Shown: positions 19,816-29,959 of the stretch, in pieces | Layout: the number at the start of each line of letters is the position of its first letter | Position numbering within the stretch: position 1 is the first letter of the stretch | Assembly: GCA_008729055.1 (NCBI GenBank) | Contig: SDUX01000001.1 | Location: 3,139,206-3,203,205, forward strand | Length of the DNA stretch: 64,000 nt | Reading direction: 5' to 3' | Source of the DNA: Pyropia haitanensis | Lineage: Eukaryota; Rhodophyta; Bangiophyceae; Bangiales; Bangiaceae | Made by a program: the position numbers and the translations under genes | The notes under the pieces: generated by a model | Databases searched by the model: none | What the model was told of the DNA's origin: nothing | What the model saw: only the letters and a program-made list of their open reading frames with translations

Positions 19816-20597
19816 GCGCAGTGGTGTCAAACCCGCGAACGTCGGGCCATTGTGCCGCGGCGTGCACAGCCCCTGACGGGGCCTGTGAGAGGGGGGGGGG
19901 ACCGACCCCGAGTGCACGCCGCGTGCGTCGATGGCACGAAATTTTGCACTCTGTGCACAGATTATTGCACGCAGTGCACGCTGGAGCGCACGCCTTGGCA
20001 CGCAGCAGTGCACGGACGGTTCGTGTTGCCAGATTATTTACTACGGCCCAATTCAACAAGTGTGGGTGGCCTGTGTACTGTGCTGGACCATAAGGCAAGG
20101 TCATTGGCGCTATCCTCGAAACCGTCACCGTCCGGCGGAATGAGGATGGATTTCTGAGAGTGAGGGCGTGCTTTGGGACAGCCCAACTACTTCCAATTGG
20201 GTTGTTTCGGGAATAGATCTGGGCCCGGCGTGCATCGGAGTGCACTGCTCCTTGCAAAGGCGTGCGCTCCACTGCGCATGGCCCGTGCCATCGCATGGCA
20301 CGTAAAGCACAAAAACGTGCATCGTGTTGACGTCAGAGCGACTGAGGACGACGAGCATGGATTCCGATGACATACTGCAGGACGTGCTCATGCTCCAGTG
20401 CTCCCGTACGGCGGCTGGGAAAAAAAAGTGCTCCGGAACTCATGCCTCAAAAGTGTACGGCGCCGTGCGTCGGCGTGCCAAAAAACCGTGGTCTGAGACC
20501 CCTTGGAGTGAGGTTTTCACGCCGTTGCACGGCCGATTGCACGCCCAGAGGGCGAAAATTTGATCCGCGGACGTTCGCGGGTTTGACACCACTGCGC
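19816..20597. mobile_element. 782-bp element with perfect 28-bp terminal inverted repeats
   Basis: Bases 19816-19843 are the exact reverse complement of 20570-20597; the inner 25 bases start CAGTGGTGTCAAACC. No clear target duplication is visible (flanks ...GCGGCT and TGGTGGA...). The interior carries many TGCAC/GTGCAC motifs close to both ends (for example 19912-19980 and 20525-20545). No open frame with a domain is present, so this is a MITE-like non-autonomous element. CAGTG termini occur in several hAT-type elements, but the superfamily cannot be fixed from this copy. Confidence 0.75.
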
Positions 20598-20935
20598 TGG
20601 TGGACTGCCTGGCGCGAGCCGCGCGGCCGCCGCGCGGCGAGGCCGCTCGCCCCCCCCCCACCCCGCCCCACACGCGCTGTGCCAGCCGGTCGGGTACCTG
20701 CCTTCCCCCCCCCCCCCCACCCCCCCCCCCTGGCCGGCGTCGCCAAGACCCCGCCGGCAGCGCCGCTCTTGCGGGGCGGCCGCGGCACCCCCCGCCACCA
20801 GCGCGGCGCGTTCCCCCCCCCTGCCGCCACGGCCAGCCGCCGTTGCTGCCGGGCCACCGTGGCGGCGCGGCGGCGGCGCGCCCGCCCGCCCGCAGCGACC
20901 AGCGCCTAGCCGCGACGGCGGCCGCCGCGGCCGCC

Positions 20936-20979
<44 letters not shown>

Positions 20980-21498
20980 GCCGCGCGTGGCGCGGCGGCG
21001 GCTGCCGCGGGGGTCTCTCGGTCTGCCGCCCTGGCGGCGTGGCTCGACGCTGCCCGCCAGCTCCCGCTCCCCAGTTCCCCCCCGTCCGGCCGGCGCTGCG
21101 CAGACGCCCAGCCGCCGCCGCCACCCGACCGTGGCGGCCACGGCGGTCGGCCGCACCGCCGCCGCGGGCGTCGCCGCTGTGGCGGCCACCGCTTGCCGCC
21201 GCCGCCCGTACCGCCAACGCACCGCGCCGCCGTCACCGCCCACCCCCCCAAGTCACCGCCATCCCCACCGCCCACGTGGGCGACCGCCACGCCGCCGCCC
21301 ACACGCCACCGGCTCGACGGTGCCTTGCGGCCCCCTCTCCCCCCCCCCCACCGCATCCACCACCCACTCCCACCCGCAACGCCGTCACGCTCACCCGCTG
21401 CGCCGCACCCACGCCATCGCCGCAGCAGCGCTGCCCGTACCCCCCCCCGCGTTTCCGTCTCCCCCCACCCCCATTGACCGCCCACGCCGCGGGCCGCC
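20598..21498. other. Upstream region of the MYB gene, GC low complexity
   Basis: It contains a GGC run at about 20937-20977 and many CCG/CGG blocks. No conserved protein motif is visible in any frame. It probably includes the MYB promoter or 5' leader, but no TATA-like site can be seen. Confidence 0.35.
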
Positions 21499-21587
21499 AT
21501 GATGGACCCCCCCCCCCGCCCCCTCCCCCTGCGCATGCGCCGGCTGGTCGCCCTCCCACTCCCATCCCTCTCCCCCCGGTGCGTCGA

Positions 21588-21639
<52 letters not shown>

Positions 21640-21758
21640 TGGCCGCCGCCCCCCCTCCCCCCACTCCCCCCGACCGTGACGGTCCCCACCGCCCGCGGCG
21701 GCCACATCCGCATCGTCCACGCGCCGCCGCGGCCGCCGCGGCCGGCATCGCGGCCGCC

Positions 21759-21829
<71 letters not shown>

Positions 21830-22130
21830 GGCTGCCGCTGCCGCTGCCGCTGCCGCTGCCGCTGCCGCCGCCGCAGGAGCAGCGGCAGGGTGGGGCGACG
21901 CCGTCGGCGCGCGACGGCGGCGGCAGCGGCGGGTGGGGAGGCGGCGGCGGCGGCGGCGACGGCGGCGGCGGCGACGGCGGCGGCGGCGGCGGCGGCGACG
22001 GCCGGCACGGGCGCTTGCCGTCCGCCACCCCCAGTCCCGGCACGTCTGCGTCAACGGCGGGTGGGTGGGCAGCGCCGTCGCGTGCGGGGCCACCCGCGGC
22101 GGCGACCGCGGCGTCGGCGTCGGCGTCGGA

Positions 22131-22182
<52 letters not shown>

Positions 22183-23781
22183 TCCGTCGTAGCGGCGACC
22201 GCGGCGGCGATTCCCACCAGCGTCTCTGACGACGATGGCGACGGCGGCGGCGGCGGCGACGATGACGACGCCGGCGGCGACGGCGGTGACGGCCACGGCG
22301 GCCGCGGCAGTGCCCGCGCGGGTGGCGCGGCGGGGGTGGACGCGGCGACGGCGGGCGCGCCGGCGGGCGTACCCCCCCAGGCGTCGTTTGCGATTGCGGC
22401 GACGCTCCACCGGCCGAGGACACGCAAGTCGTCCAAGGGGTACGTGCCCGCCGCGTCCGCCGCGGGGGGGGGGAACGGGGAAAGAAGCAGCAGAGGCGCG
22501 GAGAGGAGGCGAGAGTGGTAGCGGAGGGGACGGGAGCGGGGGGGGAGGAGGGTGAACGGGGCGACCTTGCCAACACTGGCGGGCGGGGCGTCGCGCCGCC
22601 GCTTCGTGAGCGAACTGGGGACAGCAAAGGGTGGGGCGATGGCGCGCAGCGCGCGACGCCACGGTAGCGACCTGTAACCGCCGCCTCTTGCGCACGGCGC
22701 TGCGCAGCGAGCCCCCCGGTCGCCAGTGACTGACGCGTGTGCGCTGCCGGGCGTCGACGTCCCCTCGCCCGCTGCTCTCCCGTCCACGGTCCTTGCCCAC
22801 CACACCCCCCCCCCCTCCCCCCCCGCCCCCCCGCAGTGGCTGGACACCCGAAGAAGATACCCTCCTCCGCGCGGCGGTCGTCCACCACGGCACCCGCCGG
22901 TGGAAGGCCGTTGCCGCGCACCTGCCCGGCCGTGCCGACACGCAGTGCCTGCACCGGTGGACCAAAGTCCTGCGGCCCGGCCTCAAAAAGGGGCCCTGGA
23001 CCGCCGCCGAGGACCAGACCATCCTCGCCGCGCTCGCCGACGCGGCCGCCGCGTCGACGCCGCCGTCGTGGTCGGACGTGGCCGCGGCGCTGCCGGGGCG
23101 GCTCGGCAAGCAGTGCCGGGAGCGGTGGGTCAACCACCTCGACCCGCGCATCCGCCGCTGCCCGTGGACGGCGGCGGAGGAGCGGGTGCTCGCCGCCGCG
23201 CACGCGACGCTCGGCAACCGGTGGAGCCTCATCAGCCGCGCGCTGCCGGGGCGGACGGACAATTGTATCAAGAACCACTGGAACGCGACGCGCCGGCGGC
23301 AGGCCACCCGCGTGCGGGGGGCGGGGGAAGAGGAGGGGGAGGAAGAGGAGGAGGGGGGGGGGGGGGGGGGTGCGGCCAGAGCAGGGGAAGGGAGCGGGGG
23401 GGGCGGGGACGTCGCGGACAAGGAGGGGCGGGAGGGTGACCCCGCCGACGGTGGGGGGGGGGGGGTGCGCAGGGGCGCCACCGCCGCCCCGTCGGTGGCG
23501 TCGGCCAGCCGCGGCGGCTCGCCGCCGGGGACCCGTCGCGACAGTGGCGGCCGCCGCAGTGTCGACCGCCGCACCGCCACCGCCGCCGCCGCCGCCGCCG
23601 CGCTCGTCCCGCCGCGGCCGCCCACCGCGGCGGTGGCCGCCGCGGCTGCAGCGGCAGCGGCGGCAGCGGCGGCCGCCACCGCCACCGCACCGTCCACCGC
23701 GGCACCGACCGCGGCGGTGGCGGGCGACGGCGGTCGCGCAGGGGTGCCCGCCGGCGGCGGCGTCGGCAACGGCGGCGGCGT

Positions 23782-23821
<40 letters not shown>

Positions 23822-23924
23822 AGCGTGTCAAGCCGCGGCGGCGGCGGCGGCGGCGACAGCAGCGGCGACCACGGCCGCGACCACGCGTGCGGTGGCGGCG
23901 GCGGCGGCGACGATGGCGGCGACG

Positions 23925-23961
<37 letters not shown>

Positions 23962-24364
23962 GGCCGGCGCGGCGACCGCCACACGGCGGCGGCGCGTCGC
24001 GATGGCCAAGCGCCGCACCCCCCGCCCGGCGGGCGGACGCGCCGGCTCGACGGTCGCCGCCGCGGCGGTGGCGGCGGTCGCCGCCACCGCCGCCGCCGCC
24101 ACGGCGGATGCGGCGGCGCGCAACGGCCACCCGCCGCTGCCGCGCAGTGCGGTAAAGGCCGAGGCGGTGCTGGCACCGCCCGCCGCCATTGGCGACGCCG
24201 CTCATGGCGGCGCCGCCGCCGCCGCCGCGGCCGCAGCAGCGCCTGCCGCGGCCGCGGCGGGCGTGGCGGCCCGCCGCGGCGCGGGCGCCAAGGCCGAGGC
24301 GACGCTGCGGCCGCCGCCCGCAGACGGCACCGCCTGGCCCGCCGCGGCGGGGGATGGCGGCGGC

Positions 24365-24417
<53 letters not shown>

Positions 24418-24548
24418 GGAGGGCGCAGGGGTGGACGGACGCGTCGGCTGGGCGATTGGCGCGGCCGCCGCGGCGGCGGCGGTCGCGCCCGACGCGGCGG
24501 CCGTCTGGGCTGCCGCCGCCGCGGCGTCGGCCGCCGCGGCGACTGCTA

Positions 24549-24605
<57 letters not shown>

Positions 24606-25195
24606 TGCCGCGGCCGCCCAGGGGGGGCACCCCCTCTTCCCCCGGCCGCGACGCCGACAGCGGCGGCGGGGGCGCCCGCCGCCGGCCGTGGCGGCTGCCG
24701 CGGCCGTCCCCTGCCGTCGGCCGCGGCCTGTGGGGGTCGGGCTGGGCGGCGGCGGGTGGCGGCGGCGACAGCGGCTGCGGTGGTGGCGGCGGTGGCGGCG
24801 GTGGCGGCGGTGGCGGCGGTGGCGGCGGTGGCGGCGGTGGCGGCGGTGGCGGCGGTGGCGGCGGCGGTGGGGGGGTCGGCGGTCCTCTCCCCGCGTCGCC
24901 ACTCGCCGCGGCGGCCGCCGCCGCGGCGGCGGCGGCCTACCCGCTTGGCGACAGCCCCTGCCGGGGGTGGGTGGCCGCCAGTGACGATGGCGGGTGCGGC
25001 GGCGGGGGTGGGGGTGGGGGTGCCGGTGGCGGCGGCGACGGCTGCGGCGGCGGCGGCAGTGGCCTGACGCCCGACGCGCCGCCGCGGTACGCGGATGGGG
25101 CGGGCGGCGGCGGGGCGGGGCCGACCGGCGGCGACGGGCGCACCGCCTGGGCCACCCCGTCCCCGCTGGTCCCCACCGGGGGCAGCGGGGGGGCG

Positions 25196-25239
<44 letters not shown>

Positions 25240-25753
25240 CCCGGGGGGCGGCTGGGCGGCCGCCCTCGGCGGGACGCCCCTCCCCGGCGGCGGCCTCCCC
25301 GGGTGGCCGCCCCCCGGCGGCAGCGGCGGGTCCGCCGGTGCGCCGCCGCCGCCGCGGCCGCCGCCGCCCGCCGGCGGCGGCAGCGGCGGCGGCGGCCGCG
25401 GCGCGGCGTCGCCGTGGTCCGCGGCCGCCGCCGCGGCGGCGGGCGGGCGGGCGGGCGGCGGCGGGGGGGGGTGGCCGCCGGGCAGCCCGCCGCCGCGGCG
25501 GAGCCGCGGGAGTGGCCGCGCCGCCGTGGGGGGGGGGAGTGCCGGCGGTGGTGACGGCGGCGGCGGCAGCGGTGGGGGGTGGACCCCGCGTGTGGGGGGG
25601 GGGGGGGGGGTGGGTGGGGTGATGTGGATGTGGGGGGGGGGGGGGGGGGGGGGGGTACGACCCGAGTCGCCGGTTGTTTGGCGAGCCGGGGGGGGCGGAC
25701 CTGGGGCTGTGGTGAGGACGGGGGGGGGGGGGGGGGGGGGGGTGCACGCGTAG
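21499..25753 (+). CDS. R1R2R3-type MYB transcription factor
   Basis: A 3R-MYB, the family that in plants and animals controls G2/M genes through MSA/MYB sites. I model exon 1 as 21499-22439 and exon 2 as 22837-25753. The 397-bp intron has a GTACGT donor and a C-tract CCGCAG acceptor. Splicing creates HRPRTRKSSKG-GWTPEED, the usual lead into repeat 1. All nine repeat tryptophans are present: R1 GWTPEED, RRWKAVA, HRWTKVL; R2 GPWTAAED, PSWSDVA, ERWVNHL; R3 CPWTAAEE, NRWSLIS, NHWNATRRR. R2 has a short insertion before PSW. The total is about 1285 residues. The N-terminal 310 and C-terminal 800 residues are Gly/Ala/Pro tracts encoded by GGC, GGT and GGG runs, so the exact length depends on homopolymer accuracy. 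The start is the first ATG of the exon-1 frame (GCCATGATGG) and could be further downstream. The DNA-binding domain is certain; cell-cycle function is inferred. Confidence 0.9.
24782..24863 (+). repeat. GGTGGCGGC nonanucleotide array in the MYB coding region
   Basis: About nine copies of GGTGGCGGC run head to tail and encode uninterrupted glycine. Similar but purer GGC arrays lie at 23786-23820, 24366-24418, 24550-24604 and 25198-25233, and homopolymeric G at 25597-25742. These are likely to be length-polymorphic. Confidence 0.9.
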
Positions 25754-26041
25754 ATAGCTTTAAGGGGCACTGGGTATAGGCACGGACGCGTAGCGGAGGT
25801 GCACGCTGCACGTCACCCCCCCCTCCCAGACTGTACTGGGCACGTGTGGGGGGGGGGGAGGCGACGGATGTCCACGGCACGTCCGCGACGGCGCCCCCCA
25901 CGGCCGTGCCGCACTCGTCCTGACCAACACAGAAGAATAGTACAAAGGCGCGGTCTCGATCGTCACCAAACCGCCCCCACCGTGTGGTCCATCCGCAGGG
26001 ACCACACCGCTCGTCTGCACGTCCCCCTCGCCGCCCCCCCA

Positions 26042-27871
26042 TCAGTGCGACCGCGGCCGCCCCCCCGGCCGCCCCCCGGCCGCCCCCCGCCGCACCGCCG
26101 CGGCGCGGCGCGGGTGGCCCGCCGCCGCCTCCCACGCCGCCCACTCGCGGGTGACGGCCGCCCCCCCCCCCGCCGCGGCGCGCGCCCACAGCGCCCGCGT
26201 GCGCGCCTCGGCGCCCGCCTCGCCGCGGCAGGCCGCCCACTCGAGCCGCGCCGCCGCCGCCGCGGCGACCGCGTCGCGCGGCGCAGCGGCAACCGCCCGC
26301 CGCAGCAGCGACCGCGCGGCGGCCACGTCGCCGGCGGCCGCCTCGACCGCCGCGAGGGCGGTGAGCGTCCGCGCGTCGCGGCGGTCGAGCGCGAGCGCCG
26401 CGCGGAGGTGCGCCCGCGCGGCGGCCGCGTCGCCGGCGGCCGCCTCGACCGCCGCCGCCGCCGTGTGTAGCCGCACGTGCGCGGCGGGCGCGTCGGGCCG
26501 GGCGAGGCCCGCCGCGAGGACCTCCCGCGCCTTGGCGGCGTTGCCCGCCGCGGCCTCGAGGCGGCCCCACGCCAGGTACAGGCAGCCGCCCGTGTCGCGC
26601 GACGGGCGCCGCGCCGCCGCGCCGCGCCGCCCCGTGGCCTTGTCCGCCGCGGTGGCGGCGGCCAGGTGCAGCGTGGCGGTGCGGTAGAGCGACCGCGCCG
26701 CGTCCGCGTCACCGGCCGCCTCTTCAAACCGGCCCCACGCTTGCCAGACGGCCGGGTCGGCGGGCGCCGCGGCGGTGCCGCGCTGGAACAGCCGCCGCGC
26801 GGTCGCGCCGTCGCCGGCGGCCGCCTCGGTCAGCGCCCACGTGAGCCACAGGGAGGACAACCCCGGCGCGGCCACCACCCCCCGCTCGCACAGGGCGCGC
26901 GCGCGGGCGGCGTCGCCGGCCTTGAACTCAAAGTCCGCCCACGCCTGCCACAGCAGACCATCCCGGGGGGCGGCCGCGACGCCCTCGGCAAACACCGACC
27001 GCGCCTGGTCGGCGCGGCCGGCGCGAGCGTGCGCCTGCGCAGCCGCCAGCGCCAGGCGGGGCGACGCCGGGCACGCGGCCCGCCCCGCGGCCAGCACCGC
27101 GGCGGCACGACTGGCCGACCGCCCGGCGCCCGCCTCCATCGTCGCCCACGCCGAGTAGGTGGCCTCGTCGGCCGGCGCGGCGGCGGCGGAGCGCCCAAAC
27201 AGCTCGCGAGCCTTGATGGGCGCCCCCGCCGCGGCTTCCAGGATTGCCCACGAAACGAGCAGGTGGGGGGACTCGCCCGCGGCAGCAACGCCCCGCGCAT
27301 ACACGTCGCGGGCGCGGGCGGAGAAGCCCGCGTCGGCCAGCCCCGCCGCCCAGTAGCGCCACAGGTGCGTGTCGGCAGGCGCCGCGGCGACCGCCTCCTC
27401 CATCACCGCCTCCCAGTCGGCCCGGCCGCTGGCGCCCGTATCCGCCGCCGCGGCGCCCCGGTACAGGCGGGCGAGCGCACCCCAGGCGCGGCCGTCGGCG
27501 GGGTGCCGCTCCAGGTGCGCGCGGTAGAGGGTGCGGGCGAGGTCGATGCGCCGGCCACGGGCGGCGGCGGCCGCCTGGGCAGCCAGCGAGCGGCCCCGGG
27601 CGGGGGCGGGGGCGGCGGCAGCGGCGGCCGCAGCGGTGGCGGCGGCGGCGGCGGCGGCGGACGGGTGGAAGCGGACGGGCAGGCAGTCGGGGACGGGCGA
27701 CTGGGGCGGCAGCGGCGGCGACGGGGGGGCAACGGTCATGGTCGGCAGGCGGGGAACGACCACGCGGGTCGTCGGCCGCCGCGACGTGTGGGTCCCCACC
27801 GCCGATCCGAAACGCGCTACCCGGCCACCCAGTTGGGGGGCGGTGGCGCCCACAAAAGCGGGAGCGTCCAT
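26042..27871 (-). CDS. HAT/TPR-repeat protein, HCF107/Mbb1-like
   Basis: A 609-residue helical-repeat protein. Repeats of about 34 residues with the HAT pattern run through most of the length: DTHLWRYWAAGLADAG-FSARARDVY, LLVSWAILEAAAG, TYSAWATMEAGAG, LLWQAWADFEFKAGDAARAR, SLWLTWALTEAAAGDGATAR, AVWQAWGRFEEAAGDADAAR, LYLAWGRLEAAAGNAAKAR, and a final EWAAWEAAAG. HAT proteins of the HCF107/Mbb1/Nac2 type bind plastid mRNA 5' ends and protect them from exonucleases. The chosen start, MDAPAFVGATAPQLGG, yields an Arg/Ser/Thr-rich N-terminus with an early Phe, as in red-algal transit peptides, so plastid targeting is likely. An upstream in-frame ATG (27958) has no support. Crooked-neck-type splicing factors share HAT repeats but lack such an N-terminus. 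Target RNA unknown. Confidence 0.78.
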   Translation of the reverse strand: MDAPAFVGATAPQLGGRVARFGSAVGTHTSRRPTTRVVVPRLPTMTVAPPSPPLPPQSPVPDCLPVRFHPSAAAAAAATAAAAAAAAPAPARGRSLAAQAAAAARGRRIDLARTLYRAHLERHPADGRAWGALARLYRGAAAADTGASGRADWEAVMEEAVAAAPADTHLWRYWAAGLADAGFSARARDVYARGVAAAGESPHLLVSWAILEAAAGAPIKARELFGRSAAAAPADEATYSAWATMEAGAGRSASRAAAVLAAGRAACPASPRLALAAAQAHARAGRADQARSVFAEGVAAAPRDGLLWQAWADFEFKAGDAARARALCERGVVAAPGLSSLWLTWALTEAAAGDGATARRLFQRGTAAAPADPAVWQAWGRFEEAAGDADAARSLYRTATLHLAAATAADKATGRRGAAARRPSRDTGGCLYLAWGRLEAAAGNAAKAREVLAAGLARPDAPAAHVRLHTAAAAVEAAAGDAAAARAHLRAALALDRRDARTLTALAAVEAAAGDVAAARSLLRRAVAAAPRDAVAAAAAARLEWAACRGEAGAEARTRALWARAAAGGGAAVTREWAAWEAAAGHPRRAAAVRRGAAGGRPGGRPRSH

Positions 27872-29075
27872 GGCACAAAGGGGAAGGGGGGAAGGGGGAA
27901 AGGGGGAAAGGCGGGGGGGAGTCGCGGCTACACCAGCCGAGAGGATGAAGGCGGACAATCCAGGCAGTGCGCCGGGGAGGGGAAGGGGAGGAGGCCGACA
28001 CAGCGAGGGGAGATATGGCTACAAAACGGGGTGGAGGGCGAAGAGCGGAAGCAGGGACGCAACGCAACTGGCTCCAGTTGTGGGGGTCATCGACGGGGAG
28101 AGAGGCCGCAGCGGCGGGGCGGCAAGCATGCGGCGGCGCCGGGGACAACGTCCGCCGCGTCTACCAAGACGGGGAGCGCAACCGGTGGGGGGGTTTGTCC
28201 GTCGACCACCACCCCACCCCACCCCCCGGTCGCCGTCCAGCCCCACCACCCGGTCGCCGTCCAGCCCCACCCCCCGGTCGCCGTCCAGCCGCGCCGGTGG
28301 TGGCACCCTCGAGCGCGCACTCCCCCGCCCCGCGCCCGTCAGCGTCGATATCTCCCACCAGGAGTCCGTCCAACCCACGCTGACGCGCCGCTGCTCCCCT
28401 CCCCTCCCCTCGACACTCCTCCCTTAGCCGCTGCGTCTGCCCCCTCCGCAACGCTCGACCCGCACCACCGGAAAGCCCCGGCCGTGGCGGCCGTCGCGCC
28501 GCCCACTGCCGCAAGCGCCGCTGGACGGCTGGCGCGGGAGCGCCGGGCACGCCTCCACCCGCCGCCGCCACCACCGGCGGGGCCGCGACGACGCGCGGCG
28601 GGATGGGAGGACGCGGCCGAGCCCGTGACGCGAGACGCCCGCCCACTCATTGCAAGCGCCCCCCCCCTCCAGAGCTCGTCCCACAGCTGGGTGGCGGACG
28701 TGTGGATCTGCGACGAGATCGGCCAGCTGCCGCCACCAAGAGGCCCTCTCGAGCCGCCGGTGGCTGCGTCGGCAACGGCCCGCGGCGACGGCGGCGGCCG
28801 CAACCACCAGACAGTTCACCAGATCGACCGGGCCGACCGAGGCTTTGAGATCGGGCTGCGTCGACAGGTGAGCAGTCCTAAAGAATTCCAGTAGAGAATT
28901 TGTACTTGCATGCGGACAAATATCTATATGAAAATGTGTGAACTTGAATTGGATAGGGTGTAGGCGTGTCTGCTGAGTACAACCACCTCTTCGTCTCGCA
29001 TCATCCCCACCGCTCACGTCCCTCCTTGGCCCACCCCTCCTTGCCTCTTTCGCCCCCCCACCCTCGCCTACGACC
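27872..29075. other. Divergent intergenic region (HAT protein / rhodanese)
   Basis: No supported gene. It holds G-rich strings next to the HAT gene start, a 24-bp minisatellite (28227-28298), and a distinctly AT-richer patch at 28875-28965 with TATCTATATGAAA, which is a reasonable promoter region for the rhodanese gene starting at 29076. The remaining frames are Pro/Arg-rich shadows. Confidence 0.4.
28227..28298 (+). repeat. 24-bp minisatellite, three units
   Basis: Units beginning CGGTCGCCGTCCAGCC start at 28227, 28251 and 28275, exactly 24 bases apart, each followed by a CCCCACC-type tail in the first two copies. The array is too short and too regular, without spacers, to be a CRISPR array. 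Confidence 0.9.
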
Positions 29076-29959
29076 ATGCGCTCCATCGGTTACCTGAGTG
29101 CTGCCGAGCTGGCGGCGCTCCTCTCCCAGCCCGACGCCGCCACCGCCGTCCGCGTGGTGGACGTCCGCGACAGCGACTTTGACGGCGGCCACATCCGCGG
29201 GTGCACGCACGTGCCGGCGCACCAGTTTTTGGCCAACGTTGGCGCCTACGCGACGCGGTGGCGCGATGACAAGAGGGTGGTGTTTCACTGGTAAGGATTG
29301 GAGGGGGGTGTGGGAGAGGGGGAGTGAGGAGTAGCGGCCAACGTTGAGCGGCGATGCCAACCGGGGGGGGTGTGGAGAGCGGGGGTGCGGGGCGGGTAAG
29401 AAGGAGAACGGGTGAGGGAGCGACGTGGATGCGGATACACCGCCCCCCTGTCCGACGCGTTGCACGTTGTGTTTGAGCGTGGCGCGTGGACGCGGTGCCT
29501 TTGCGGGGGGTTCTTCATCTGGTTTCCGCCGCTGTTGCTGCCCACCGCGTACGCTCACCATGACCACCCACCGCCCACGCTACATCGCGGTGCCATTGTT
29601 TGCTGACCACCTCTTGTTCCCTTTTTGTTCCCCCTTTCCCGTGCCGCGGACACGCCCGCTCTCCATGTTTTTTTCTGTTGTCTGTTTTCCGTGGGACCAC
29701 CCTGCTCCGACGCGTCTTTGCTACTTCCCCTTCCCCTGCGCTTCCGTCGCTGCCACACAGCATGCTGAGCCAGGTGCGGGGTCCCAAGTGTGCCGCCCGG
29801 CTGGCGGCCACGCTCGGCAACGGCCCGCCCGGCGGCCCCGACGTGTTTGTCCTCGACGGCGGCTGGTCGGGGTTTGTGTCGGACCCCGCCCGGCGGCGGC
29901 TGTGCGCGCACGTGGACGCGCGCATGTGGGGAGGGGGGGGGGACGGCGCGGCGGAGTGA
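29076..29959 (+). CDS. Cdc25/ACR2-type rhodanese (arsenate reductase-like)
   Basis: A small single-domain rhodanese, 137 residues, of the plant Cdc25/ACR2 family, which can reduce arsenate and act as a tyrosine phosphatase in vitro. Exon 1 is 29076-29290 and exon 2 is 29761-29959. The intron has a GTAAGG donor and a CCACACAG acceptor. The sequence begins MRSIGYLSAAELAALL, then VRVVDVRDSDFDGGHIRG. The catalytic loop is HCMLSQVRGPKCA (HCX5R), and VFVLDGGWSGF follows. The intron splits the catalytic Cys codon (TG|C). The animal Cdc25 regulatory N-terminus is absent, as in plants. The C-terminus ends in a Gly tract whose length may be uncertain, and the Cys/zinc-binding tail of the Arabidopsis protein is missing. 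Cytosolic or nuclear role inferred from the family. Confidence 0.92.

Noticed and set aside
28227..28298. Possible CRISPR-like array
   Set aside because: Units abut without variable spacers and the DNA is nuclear eukaryotic; it is a minisatellite.
29076..29959. Animal-type Cdc25 cell-cycle phosphatase
   Set aside because: Only the compact rhodanese domain with HCMLSQVRGPKC is present, which is the plant ACR2/Cdc25-like form.
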